In this document: positions 7,067 through 16,207 of the stretch, one piece after another
How the letters are laid out: each line of letters begins with the position of its first letter
Position numbering within the stretch: position 1 is the stretch's first letter
Assembly: GCF_900637195.1 (NCBI RefSeq)
Contig: NZ_LR134356.1
Span: 1,736,001 to 1,800,000, forward strand
DNA length: 64,000 nucleotides
Source: Mycolicibacterium aurum
Lineage (GTDB): Bacteria; Actinomycetota; Actinomycetes; Mycobacteriales; Mycobacteriaceae
Direction: 5' to 3'
Made by a program: the position numbers and the translations under genes
Notes under the pieces: generated by a model
Seen by the model: the letters and a program-made list of their open reading frames with translations, nothing else
The model's database searches: none
Told to the model about the DNA's origin: nothing

Positions 7067-9056
7067 GCGGTCCGTGCCCCACCTCACCGACGCGGATGTG
7101 CGCGAACCCGAGGTGGCACGCCTGATCGGACTGCCCTTCGACGATGACGACGAGGTCCTGCGGTCGGCGATCGACGAGGCGAGCGTGCCCGCCCTGCTGA
7201 TGTCGATGGTGCACATGACCGGCGATCTCGGCATTCTCGACGAGCTCCCCAGCCCCGTCATGCTGATCGCGATGGACCTGCAGGGCGCCATGAGCGAACC
7301 CGACAAGAAGGTCGTGCGGGACCGTGCCTTCGACGTGGCGCGGGACTACCGCGACCGAGGCTGCCCGCCGCCGTTCGTGCCGGACCGTACCCAGCTGACC
7401 GAGATGCTCGGTGTGCTGTCCGCCGGTCAGGTCACCGAGGAGTTCATCGACTACATCGCCGCCGACCTGCGGGTGACCGACGCCGACCACTGCGGCCCGG
7501 TGCTGCGGTCCACCGTCGAGCAGCGGGCTGCCTGCCCGGTGGTCATCATCGGTTGTGGTGAGGCGGGACTGCTCGCCGGTATCAAGCTCACACAGGCGGG
7601 TATGCCGTTCACGATCGTCGAGAAGCAGTCGGGCGTGGGCGGCACCTGGCTGGCAAACCGCTATCCGGGATGCCGAGTCGACATCGCGAGTCAGTACTAC
7701 ACGTATTCCTTTGAGCCAACCGACCATTGGGAGCACCACTACGCGACCCAGCCCGAGATTCTGCGGTACCTGCGCGACGTGATGGACAGCTACGGCATCG
7801 GTGACCACGTCCGGTTCGGCACTGCGGTCACCGGCGCGCAGTGGGATGAGGCGACCTCGACATGGCGCGTGCAGATCCGCACCGGCGACGGTACCGACGA
7901 CACACTCACGGCCCGCGCGCTGATCTGTGCCGTAGGCCAGTTCAGCTCCGCGGTGATTCCCGACATCGCGGGCGCCCCCGATTTCGGCGGGCCGTCGTGT
8001 CACACCGCCGACTGGGACGAGTCCATCGACCTGACCGGCAAAAGGGTCGCCGTGATCGGTGCCGGTGCCAGCGGTTTTCAGCTGGTGCCTGCCATCGCGG
8101 GCACCGCCGCCCACGTCGACGTCTACCAGCGCACCCCGCAGTGGATGGCGCCCAACGTGCACTACCACGAGCCTGTGGGCGCCGGTGCCCGCTGGGCCAC
8201 CCGCCACCTCCCGTATTACGGGCGCTGGCTGCGCGTCGTGTCATGGTGGCCGATTGCCGACGCGCTCGATGAACAGATCACCATCGATCCCGGCTGGGAC
8301 ACGGGCGGATTGTCGGTCAGCGAAGGCAATCAGGCGATCCGGGACATGTTCGTCGCATGGATGCGGGCGTTCACCGACGACGAAGACCTGCTGGCCAAGG
8401 TGACGCCGAACTATCCGCCGATGGGCAAACGCACCCTGCAGGACGACGGCACGTGGCTGCGTACGCTGCAACGCGATGACGTGGAACTGGTCACCGACCC
8501 GATCGCCGAGATCACCCGCGACGGCGTCACCGATGTGCGCGGTGTGCATCGCCCAGCCGATGTACTGCTGTGGGCCACCGGGTTCGACGTCAACCATCAG
8601 CTCGGCACCCTCGACGTGCGCGGCACCGATGGAGTCGGCCTCAACCAGGCCTGGGGTGACGCCGCCTACGCCTATCTCGGCGTCACCGTTCCCGGGTTCC
8701 CCAACTTCTACTGCATGTTCGGCCCGGGCACCAACGCCGTCAACGGTGCGAGCATCATCTACAACTCCGAGTGCCAGATGCGCTACATCCTCGGATGCCT
8801 CGACATGATGCTGGCGGTCGGCGCGACGGCGGCCGAGCCGCGGGCCGAGGTGTGCGTCGACTACGACCGGCGCAGTCAGGCCCGGCTGAGCACCATGGTC
8901 TACGCCCACCCGGCGGTCAACAACTACTACAAGAACTCCAAGGGCGAGCTGCCCACATTGTTCGCATGGCGCATCGTCGACTACTGGCGGTGGACGCATC
9001 ACCCCGAGCCGCAGGACTATGTCTTGAGAAGTGCTTCACAACAGGAGGTTTCATGA
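7062..9056 (+). CDS. Baeyer-Villiger flavin monooxygenase (long form), second copy
   Basis: The 664-residue FAD/NADPH monooxygenase is a paralogue of the one at 431. It has GCGEAG at residues 164-169, the fingerprint FGGPSCHTADWD at 308-319 and GAGASG at 333-338. The same roughly 150-residue N-terminal region precedes the FAD site, with SMVHMTGD near residue 48. The ATG at 7062 lies inside a possible -10 hexamer, so translation may instead begin at GTG 7074 on a leaderless mRNA. The stop overlaps the next start in ATGA, so it is translationally coupled to the FabG3-type dehydrogenase. I infer a ketone-to-lactone step on a cyclic or steroid-like substrate. Confidence 0.92.
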   Translation: MVRSVPHLTDADVREPEVARLIGLPFDDDDEVLRSAIDEASVPALLMSMVHMTGDLGILDELPSPVMLIAMDLQGAMSEPDKKVVRDRAFDVARDYRDRGCPPPFVPDRTQLTEMLGVLSAGQVTEEFIDYIAADLRVTDADHCGPVLRSTVEQRAACPVVIIGCGEAGLLAGIKLTQAGMPFTIVEKQSGVGGTWLANRYPGCRVDIASQYYTYSFEPTDHWEHHYATQPEILRYLRDVMDSYGIGDHVRFGTAVTGAQWDEATSTWRVQIRTGDGTDDTLTARALICAVGQFSSAVIPDIAGAPDFGGPSCHTADWDESIDLTGKRVAVIGAGASGFQLVPAIAGTAAHVDVYQRTPQWMAPNVHYHEPVGAGARWATRHLPYYGRWLRVVSWWPIADALDEQITIDPGWDTGGLSVSEGNQAIRDMFVAWMRAFTDDEDLLAKVTPNYPPMGKRTLQDDGTWLRTLQRDDVELVTDPIAEITRDGVTDVRGVHRPADVLLWATGFDVNHQLGTLDVRGTDGVGLNQAWGDAAYAYLGVTVPGFPNFYCMFGPGTNAVNGASIIYNSECQMRYILGCLDMMLAVGATAAEPRAEVCVDYDRRSQARLSTMVYAHPAVNNYYKNSKGELPTLFAWRIVDYWRWTHHPEPQDYVLRSASQQEVS

Positions 9057-9835
9057 CCGGACGACTGGCAGGAAAGGTCGCTCTCATCAGCGGTGCGGCT
9101 CGGGGCATGGGTGCGTCGCACGCCCGGATGATGGTGTCGCACGGAGCCAAGGTGGTGTGCGGGGACATCCTCGATTCCGATGGCGAGCTTGTGGCCAAAG
9201 AACTGGGTGACGCCGCCCGGTACGTGCATCTGGACGTCACCCGCACGGAGGACTGGGACGCGGCGGTCGCCACCGCGGTGGCGGAGTTCGGTGGTCTGGA
9301 CATCCTCGTCAACAACGCGGGGATCCTCAACATCGGCACGATCGAGGACTACGAGCTGTCGGAATGGCATCGGATCCTCGACATCAACCTCAACGGCGTC
9401 TTCCTGGGAATCCGCGCAGCGGCGCCGACGATGAAAACGGCCGGCCGCGGCTCCATCATCAACATCTCCTCGATCGAGGGCTTCGCGGGTACCGTCGCCT
9501 GCCACGGCTACACCGCAACCAAGTTCGCGGTCCGTGGGCTCACCAAGTCGACAGCTCTGGAGTTGGGGCCGTTCGGGATTCGGGTGAACTCGGTCCACCC
9601 CGGCCTGGTGAAGACGCCGATGGCCGACTGGGTGCCCGAGGACATCTTCCAGTCCGCGCTGGGCCGGATCGCGCAGCCGCAAGAGGTCAGCAACCTGGTG
9701 GTGTATCTGGCCAGCGACGAGTCGAGCTACTCGACGGGCGCCGAGTTCGTCGTCGACGGCGGAACCATCGCAGGTCTGGCCCACAAGGACTTCTCCGCCG
9801 TCGACGTCGAGCAGCAGCCGGACTGGATCACCTAG
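9053..9835 (+). CDS. fabG3: FabG3-type short-chain (hydroxysteroid) dehydrogenase
   Basis: This 260-residue SDR closely resembles M. tuberculosis Rv2002 (FabG3), described as a 3-alpha/20-beta-hydroxysteroid dehydrogenase. The cofactor motif SGAARGMG is at residues 13-20, NNAG at 87-90, and the catalytic Ser140, Tyr153 and Lys157 are present. Asp38 suggests NADH. AGGAGG lies six bases before the ATG, which overlaps the stop of the monooxygenase, so the pair is coupled. It probably interconverts a hydroxyl and a ketone on the substrate of the monooxygenase. Its stop TAG shares bases with the stop of the convergent LuxR gene (CTAG). Confidence 0.88.
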   Translation: MTGRLAGKVALISGAARGMGASHARMMVSHGAKVVCGDILDSDGELVAKELGDAARYVHLDVTRTEDWDAAVATAVAEFGGLDILVNNAGILNIGTIEDYELSEWHRILDINLNGVFLGIRAAAPTMKTAGRGSIINISSIEGFAGTVACHGYTATKFAVRGLTKSTALELGPFGIRVNSVHPGLVKTPMADWVPEDIFQSALGRIAQPQEVSNLVVYLASDESSYSTGAEFVVDGGTIAGLAHKDFSAVDVEQQPDWIT

Positions 9836-12633
9836 CCCGTTGTGCCGCCGGCCCGATCCATCCGCCTGCCCAGCTCGGCGCGGGAGCCGATGCCGAGCTT
9901 GCGGTAGATCTTCGTCAGGTTGTGTTCGACGGTCTTGGCGCTGATGAACATCGCCGCGGCGATGTCCTTGTTGGTCGCTCCGGATGCCGCCATCTCGGCC
10001 ACTCGCTGTTCGGACGGTGTCAACTGACTCAGGCCGTCAGAGGGGGCGACGACGGCGCGGGACAGTTCGGCCTTGGCCCGGCGTGCCCACAGTGGAAAGC
10101 CCAGCCGCTCGAATGTCTGCAGCGCTTCGGTCAGATTGGTTGCAGCCGTGTTCTTCTGCCGCAGGCGGCGCTGCAGCTGACCCAGCAGCAGCTGGGTCCT
10201 GGCACGTTCGAACGGCATGGGCAGGAGCTCGTGCTCGGCCATTGCGCGATGTGCCGTCTCCTCGGCGGCATTGATGTCGCCGTCGGCGGCAAGCAGCATC
10301 GCCCGGCATCGCGCGCCGACCGCCTTCATCCAGTGGCGGTCGTGTTCAATGCCATTCTGTTCCAATGCGCTGGTGAGGAATTCGGCGTCACCGAGCCTGC
10401 CCACACCGACCATCGCCTCGATCACGTCGGGCAGGTGCCACGCGTACATCACCTCGGTGGACGGCACCCGCCCGGTGTCGAGGAAGGACATGTCCAGCGC
10501 CTCAAGCGCCTCGCGATGGTTGCCCAGCGACTCTTCGAGGAAACACAGTGTCATTCCCGGCCAGTCGGCGATGTGGGAGGCCTGACGATTCTTGATCGCG
10601 CCGAGAACCCAGTGTGCATCGGCACGCGCGTCCTCGACCCGCCCCGCATAGGCGGCCAGCGCTCCCCGCACCGTCAACGGGATGATGAGGACGTCGGCGC
10701 CGCCGAGTTGTTCGGCCCGCTCCACGGCCTCGGCGGCCTCGGCGACCGCCTCGGAGACCTGCCCTCGCCAAAGATGGTTTATCGCAAGGAATCCCGCGAT
10801 CGCCATCATGTCGCTCTCCGCGCCCCGCTCGACGCAGACGGCACGCACCGCGGTCAGTTCCCGGTGTGCCTGCTCGAGCCGGCCCGTCCACGACATCGCG
10901 AGGGCGTGGACGAAGGGGGCGCGGAAGATGATCGGCAGATCGAGTGCGCTGTCGTAGAGATCCATCGCGCGCTCCAGCGACCGTGCGTCCAGCCCACGGC
11001 CGCACTGGAAATCCACGTTCACCGACCACGCCAGCGCGGCGCTGGTGATGCCCGGCACCCCGAGCTCCTCGGCCAGTTTGACGGCGTCACGGACGTGCCT
11101 GCGCGCATCGTCGAGGTCGCCGATGTTGTTCAGCGCGAACGACAATCGCAGCAGCACCTGGACCAGGACCGGGACATTGCCTGCGCCGTCGTCGAGGGCG
11201 GCGCGCAGGAGTTCGACCGCCTCGGAGTGTTCGTTCTCATACATGCGTACCGTGGCCAGCAGGCTGGCGGCCAGCGCGCGCAGGATCGGTGGCTCGATCG
11301 CGTCGATCCGGCCGAGCGCCGCTGCGGCCCTGGCGGTATCGCCGGCCAGGAAGTGGTTCTCCGCGGACTTCATCCGTCGCATCGGGTCGTCCCCGCCGAG
11401 CCCGATCGCCAGGTCTACCAACTCGGCCGCGGCGGCGGGAGCCCCGCGGGCGCGGGCGGAATCCGCGGCCTGATCGAGCGCGGTGAAGATCTCGTCGTCC
11501 CCACTGGCCGACGCCAGTGCCAGGTGGCGGGCCCTGAGTTCGGGCTGCGTCTCCAGCGCCCCCATTCTGCGGTGCATCGCACGCCGCGCTGTCGGTCCGG
11601 CGTCGGTGTAGACGCCACTGGCCAGCAGCGGGTGGGTGAATCGGACCCGGTTCCCCTCGATCGTGACCACACCCGCGGTCTCGGCATCGTCCAGCCACGC
11701 CGCCACCTCCGCGGGCGTCTTGTCGTGGGCGCGGGCCAGCAGGTCCACGGTCGGATCTGCCACGCACGCCACGCTCAGCAGCAGGGTGCGTGTCTGCTCA
11801 TCGAGCAACCCGATGCGCCGTCGCACCAGGTCGGCCAGCGTCGCGGGCAGCGCGGACTCGGCTCCGGTGGGGCCGTCGCCCACGGCGTGCGCCAGCTCGA
11901 GTGCGAAAAACGGGTTGCCGCCCGAGGTTTCGGCGATGCGGAGCACGGACGGACGGGTCAGCTTGCGTCCCAACCTCTCCGCGATCATCGAATGCAGGGC
12001 AGCGGTGCTCATCGGGCGGACCCAGATTCGGTCGACACCGTCGGGACGGTCCAGGGTCAGCCAGCCCACCGTCGCCCCTTCTCCCGGGGCGCAGCGCTCG
12101 GTCACCAGAACGCCGAACGGCCCGCGGAGCCGGCGCACCGCGAACTCGATCGCGGCGCGACTGGACGCGTCGAGCCACTGCACGTCGTCGACTGCGATGA
12201 GCACCGGCCCGTCGTCGGCCAGCGCATGGAGAACCGCGACGAATGCCGCCCCCACCACGCGCTGGTCGGTCGGTGGGCCGTCGCCTCCCGCGCGCAGCAG
12301 CACGCGGTCCAGCGCCAGCCGCTGCAGCCCGGGCAGCCGGTCGAAGACGGCGTCCTCGACGCCGTCCAGCAGATCGGCCAGTGCGGCGAACGCCATCACC
12401 GACTCGGCCTGCCCGACCCGCGCCGTGAGCACCCGGAAATTGCGCTCGCGGGCCTGCTCGAGTTGGGACAGCCACAGAGTGGTCTTGCCGATCCCGGCCT
12501 CGCCTTCGATGATCAGCCCGGTGGGTGCCCCTGCGGCTGCAGCCAGAAAACCAGCAACCTGGGGCTCATTGGCTGGCGTGGTGGCACTGGGCATGTCGAT
12601 CATCATTGCAGCGGGCAGAAGCTCACGCACCAC
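9832..12633 (-). CDS. Large ATP-binding LuxR-family regulator
   Basis: This encodes about 933 residues with the layout of the LAL/MalT-like class. A P-loop (GEAGIGKT, residues 44-51) and Walker B (LIAVDDVQWLD) form an N-terminal ATPase, a long helical repeat region of TPR type fills the middle, and a LuxR helix-turn-helix starts near residue 871 (LTPSEQRVAEMAASGATNKDIA). Such proteins activate transcription when a small molecule binds. The start is uncertain: GTG at 12633 lacks a clear ribosome-binding site, and ATG codons at positions 10, 11 and 14 are alternatives. It lies 37 bp after the FadB4-like gene in the same direction and overlaps the convergent FabG3 gene by four bases. Confidence 0.9.
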   Translation of the reverse strand: MVRELLPAAMMIDMPSATTPANEPQVAGFLAAAAGAPTGLIIEGEAGIGKTTLWLSQLEQARERNFRVLTARVGQAESVMAFAALADLLDGVEDAVFDRLPGLQRLALDRVLLRAGGDGPPTDQRVVGAAFVAVLHALADDGPVLIAVDDVQWLDASSRAAIEFAVRRLRGPFGVLVTERCAPGEGATVGWLTLDRPDGVDRIWVRPMSTAALHSMIAERLGRKLTRPSVLRIAETSGGNPFFALELAHAVGDGPTGAESALPATLADLVRRRIGLLDEQTRTLLLSVACVADPTVDLLARAHDKTPAEVAAWLDDAETAGVVTIEGNRVRFTHPLLASGVYTDAGPTARRAMHRRMGALETQPELRARHLALASASGDDEIFTALDQAADSARARGAPAAAAELVDLAIGLGGDDPMRRMKSAENHFLAGDTARAAAALGRIDAIEPPILRALAASLLATVRMYENEHSEAVELLRAALDDGAGNVPVLVQVLLRLSFALNNIGDLDDARRHVRDAVKLAEELGVPGITSAALAWSVNVDFQCGRGLDARSLERAMDLYDSALDLPIIFRAPFVHALAMSWTGRLEQAHRELTAVRAVCVERGAESDMMAIAGFLAINHLWRGQVSEAVAEAAEAVERAEQLGGADVLIIPLTVRGALAAYAGRVEDARADAHWVLGAIKNRQASHIADWPGMTLCFLEESLGNHREALEALDMSFLDTGRVPSTEVMYAWHLPDVIEAMVGVGRLGDAEFLTSALEQNGIEHDRHWMKAVGARCRAMLLAADGDINAAEETAHRAMAEHELLPMPFERARTQLLLGQLQRRLRQKNTAATNLTEALQTFERLGFPLWARRAKAELSRAVVAPSDGLSQLTPSEQRVAEMAASGATNKDIAAAMFISAKTVEHNLTKIYRKLGIGSRAELGRRMDRAGGTTG

Positions 12634-12670
12634 TTCTGTCAGTTACTGCACAAATTAGCCGGATGACCGA

Positions 12671-13645
12671 TCAGCGCACCGCAACGACAACCTTGCCGCG
12701 GGCGGATCGGTCCTCCAGTGAGCCGATGGCCTCGGCGGCCCGCTCCAGCGGATACACCACCGGATCGGGCGCGGGCACGGCACCCGAGGCCAGCAGTGGC
12801 TGCAGCTCGGCCCACTGCTCCTGCAGGAATCCAGGGTGGGTCAGCGTCCACGCGCCCCAACCGACACCGACCGCGTCGACGTTGTTGAGCAACAGTCGGT
12901 TCACCTTCACCGTCGGGATCTCGCCGCCGGTGAATCCGACCACCAGAAGGCGGCCGCCGGGGGCCAGGGAGCGAAGGGAATCGGTGAAGCGGTCGCCGCC
13001 GACGGGGTCGACCACGATGTCCACGCCCCGGCCCCCCGTCAGCTCCTTCACCGCATCCTTGAATCCGTCGGCGAGCACGACGTCCGAGGCCCCTGCCGCG
13101 CGCGCCACATCGGCCTTCTCGTCGGTGCTGACCACCGCGATCGTGCGGGACGCGCCGAACGCCGGCGCGAGCCGCAGCGTGGACGTCCCGATACCGCCCG
13201 CGGCACCGTGCACCAGCACCGTCTCGCCCTGAGTCAGCCGCCCTCGGGTGCGCAGCGCGAACTGCACCGTCAGGTCGTTGAACAGGATTCCGGCGCCGGC
13301 CTCGAAGGACAACTGGTCAGGAAGGGCGAAGACCCGCTCAGGCTGTAGCGCAACAACTTCGGCCATCGCGCCGCACAGCATCGTCAACCCGACCACCCGG
13401 TCACCCGGCCGCACGTGCGCGCCCTCGGGCGCGCTGCGCACCACTCCCGCGATCTCGGCGCCCGGCGTGTAAGGCATCGCCGGCTTGTACTGATAGAGCC
13501 CGCGGGACTGCAGGGCGTCGGGGAACGCGACGCCCGCAGCGTGCACGTCGACGAGGACCATGCCGTCCTCGCCGGTGGGTTCGTCGATCTCCACGACCTT
13601 CGCGGCCTGCGGCCCGTCGAGTTCGGCTATCTGGATCGCGCGCAT
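12671..13645 (-). CDS. fadB4: FadB4-type NADPH:quinone oxidoreductase
   Basis: The 324-residue zinc-less MDR protein fits the quinone oxidoreductase group, and its length and sequence resemble M. tuberculosis FadB4 (Rv3141). The GroES-like part contains AGVAFPDAL; the NADPH site is VLVHGAAGGIGTS, and DVVVDPVGGDRF lies further on. No zinc-ligand cysteines are present. Start at ATG 13643-13645, preceded by GGGAGG with six bases spacing. It reads toward the LuxR regulator and is divergent from the hydrolase at 13774. In M. tuberculosis fadB4 follows fadE23, whereas here fadE23 is more than 40 kb away. Confidence 0.85.
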   Translation of the reverse strand: MRAIQIAELDGPQAAKVVEIDEPTGEDGMVLVDVHAAGVAFPDALQSRGLYQYKPAMPYTPGAEIAGVVRSAPEGAHVRPGDRVVGLTMLCGAMAEVVALQPERVFALPDQLSFEAGAGILFNDLTVQFALRTRGRLTQGETVLVHGAAGGIGTSTLRLAPAFGASRTIAVVSTDEKADVARAAGASDVVLADGFKDAVKELTGGRGVDIVVDPVGGDRFTDSLRSLAPGGRLLVVGFTGGEIPTVKVNRLLLNNVDAVGVGWGAWTLTHPGFLQEQWAELQPLLASGAVPAPDPVVYPLERAAEAIGSLEDRSARGKVVVAVR

Positions 13646-13773
13646 GGTCGGCCTCCCGGGTGATCTCGCATCGTCTCGAACCATTTAACTCACACCCGGA
13701 TCGACGCCTCGCCGGCGGTGCCCGCCGGGTACAGTCACGTACCCGGCAAAGTCGCCGACCTACAGGAGCGCGC

Positions 13774-14742
13774 ATGGCACGAGGTGGCAGCACCCGAATC
13801 CGCGGACAGGGATTCGCCCCGGCACAGGCCCTGCCTCCGGGCCGGGTGGTCGACGTCCGATCCAAGGACGGCGTGCGACTGCACACCGAGGTGTTCGGCC
13901 CCGCCGACGGTTACCCCATCGTGCTGGCGCACGGGATCACCTGTGCGATCCGCGTCTGGGCCCACCAGATCGCCGACCTGTCACGCGACTATCGGGTGAT
14001 CGCCTACGACCATCGCGGCCACGGCCGCAGCGGAGTCCCGCCGCGCCGGGGCGGGTACAGCCTGGACTATCTGGCCGCCGACCTCGATGCCGTGCTCGAT
14101 GCGACGCTGACGCCGGGGGAGAGGGCCGTGATCGCCGGGCACTCGATGGGCGGCATCGCGATCTCGTCGTGGTCCGAGCGGCTCCCGCACCGCGTGACCG
14201 AGCGTGCCGATGCCGTCGCGCTGATCAACACCACCACCGGCGATCTGCTGCGCAACATCAATCTGCTGCCGGTGCCGCCGACCCTGGCCGAGGCCCGGGT
14301 GCGCGCCGCGGGCACCATGCTGAGAACCTTCGGCGCGGCGCCACTGATCCGTGCCGCCGACCGGCCCAGCCGACGCTTCGTCTCGACGATCGCCGTGGGG
14401 CGCGACGCCGACCCCGCCATCGTCGACTTCGTGTTCGAGCTCTTCAACGGCACGCCGCCGGCCGGCCGGGGCGGATGGGCGCGGGTATTGGTCGACCATC
14501 TGGGCCCACGGCACATCGCGCTGACGAACCTCACGGTGCCCACGCTGGTGATCGGAAGCACCAAGGACCGGCTGCTGCCGATGGTCTCCGCACGCCGAAT
14601 TGCCTCCACCGCACCAAATCTGGCCCGGTTCGTCGAGCTCTCCGGTGGGCACTGCGCGATCCTGGAACGGCCCGACGACGTCAACGAACAGCTGCGGTGG
14701 CTGATCGACGGCGTCGCTCACCCGCGCCGCGTCAGCTCCTGA
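13774..14742 (+). CDS. Alpha/beta hydrolase, Hpx-like
   Basis: This 322-residue alpha/beta hydrolase has the nucleophile elbow GHSMGG (Ser124), a probable acid in STKDRLLP and the histidine in SGGHCAIL near the C-terminus. HG of LAHGIT near residue 53 is the oxyanion region. CAGGAG precedes the ATG. It overlaps the convergent amine oxidase gene by 25 bp. In M. tuberculosis a hydrolase annotated as non-haem haloperoxidase (hpx, Rv3171c) has the same convergent arrangement with aofH, so this is probably the counterpart. The haloperoxidase name reflects fold similarity; an esterase or lactonase activity is as likely. Confidence 0.85.
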   Translation: MARGGSTRIRGQGFAPAQALPPGRVVDVRSKDGVRLHTEVFGPADGYPIVLAHGITCAIRVWAHQIADLSRDYRVIAYDHRGHGRSGVPPRRGGYSLDYLAADLDAVLDATLTPGERAVIAGHSMGGIAISSWSERLPHRVTERADAVALINTTTGDLLRNINLLPVPPTLAEARVRAAGTMLRTFGAAPLIRAADRPSRRFVSTIAVGRDADPAIVDFVFELFNGTPPAGRGGWARVLVDHLGPRHIALTNLTVPTLVIGSTKDRLLPMVSARRIASTAPNLARFVELSGGHCAILERPDDVNEQLRWLIDGVAHPRRVSS

Positions 14743-16061
14743 TGCGCCTCGCCGGCCGCCCGTAAACCGGAGCGCACCGCGCCGTCGAGGAATCCGGTCC
14801 ACCGGTCGGACGTCTCCGTCCCCGCCCAGAAGATTCCGTCGACCGCGGCGCGCAGCCAGCGGCCGTGTGCCGTCCACGACCCGGGTGGCACCGCGGCGGT
14901 CGGTCCACCGGGGGCGAACGACTCGTCGCCCCAGCAGTGGTCCAGATAGTCCACCGGTTCGGCCGCGGCGTCGCCGAACAGCGCGGTGAAGCCGGCGAGC
15001 GCGACGTCGCGCCGCTGGTCGGCAGGAAGCGGGTCGAACGTGCGGGCGTCGGTGAACCCCAGCAGGACGCCCGGCCCGCCGTCGCCCGGACTGCAGTCGA
15101 AGGTGATGAACACCGGACCCTCGTCGGAGAGCGCCTCCCCCGAATAGCCCTCCGCCCGCCAGAACGGCGTGGGATACGCGGCGTAGGCCTTGCTGAGGTG
15201 GCCCTGAGGCCAGTGCTGGCTCAGCTGACCGTATTCGGCGGGCAGGGGCGGCTCGAACCGGATGGCCGCACGGTGTTCTGGCGCGACGGCGACGACGACA
15301 GCGCCCGCCGTGAGGGTGTTGTCGCCTGCGCTGACGCTGACGGTGTGGTCGGCGTTGCGGGTGATGGCGCGCACCGGTGCGCCGAGCACCACGCGCTCAC
15401 CGAGTTCGGCGGCCATCCGTACCGCGATCTGCTGCGTGCCCGCCAAGAACCGGTCCTGCTGGGCGCCGCCCTCGACGTCGAGCATCCGGTTCAGGCCGCC
15501 CGCGGACTTGACATAGCGCACCGCGTGCAACATCGACACGGCGTCCGGTTCGGCGCCCCACGTCACCCGCGCCATGATCGCCATCAGATCTCGGGTGGAG
15601 GCGCCGGCGTGCACCGACCGCAGCCACTCGTCGAGTGACACGGCGTCGAGTTCCCCGGCGTTCGGCGCGGTCCAGGGTTGGTCCACCGGGACTTTCCTGC
15701 TGATGCGGTCGAACCGCCACTGGATCCGTGAGACGTCGAGTAATTCGAGGATCGACAGCCGTGGGATGGTGCTGCGATACGCCCGCACGCGGCCGCGCCA
15801 GCGGATGAGGTTCTTGCCCTGTCCGTAGGTCGGCACGGATTCGCAGCCGAGCTCGGACGCCAGCGCCAGGACCGCGTCCTGGGTGGGCCCCACGAAGGTC
15901 GCGCCCAGGTCGACGGGGACTCCTGCGACGGAGCCGGTGTAGGAGCGGCCGCCCACCCGGTCTCGGCCTTCCAGGACCACCACCTCGTGCCCGAGCCGGG
16001 TCAGCTCCCGCGCCGCCGACAGCCCGGCAAAACCCGCACCTACGACAACGACATCGACCAT
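14718..16061 (-). CDS. aofH: Flavin-containing amine oxidase (AofH-like)
   Basis: This 447-residue FAD enzyme is expected to oxidise amines to imines with release of hydrogen peroxide. The FAD Rossmann motif [10 protein letters not shown] covers residues 4-13, RVGGRSYT follows the second strand, and the C-terminal FAD segment reads [15 protein letters not shown]. Its length matches M. tuberculosis AofH (Rv3170), and so does the convergent hydrolase neighbour. The start is ATG 16059-16061 with AGGA upstream. It diverges from the EthA-like gene at 16208. No membrane anchor is evident. Confidence 0.88.
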   Translation of the reverse strand: MVDVVVVGAGFAGLSAARELTRLGHEVVVLEGRDRVGGRSYTGSVAGVPVDLGATFVGPTQDAVLALASELGCESVPTYGQGKNLIRWRGRVRAYRSTIPRLSILELLDVSRIQWRFDRISRKVPVDQPWTAPNAGELDAVSLDEWLRSVHAGASTRDLMAIMARVTWGAEPDAVSMLHAVRYVKSAGGLNRMLDVEGGAQQDRFLAGTQQIAVRMAAELGERVVLGAPVRAITRNADHTVSVSAGDNTLTAGAVVVAVAPEHRAAIRFEPPLPAEYGQLSQHWPQGHLSKAYAAYPTPFWRAEGYSGEALSDEGPVFITFDCSPGDGGPGVLLGFTDARTFDPLPADQRRDVALAGFTALFGDAAAEPVDYLDHCWGDESFAPGGPTAAVPPGSWTAHGRWLRAAVDGIFWAGTETSDRWTGFLDGAVRSGLRAAGEAHQELTRRG

Positions 16062-16207
16062 GTGCCAATCCTGGCGGATCCGGCGCGCCGGCGGATGCAT
16101 ACAGCCGTCGTGATGCACCCGGATTCGCGGCCAATCGTCGACGGAGCGGGGGGCTGGGTCCTAGGGTGGTACCCGTCCGTTCCAACCGGGCCACAGGAGG
16201 TTGCAGG

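Noticed and set aside
9364..12666. An 1100-codon open frame on the plus strand covering the LuxR gene
   Set aside because: It starts inside the FabG3 gene out of frame and reads antisense to a gene with clear Walker and LuxR motifs.
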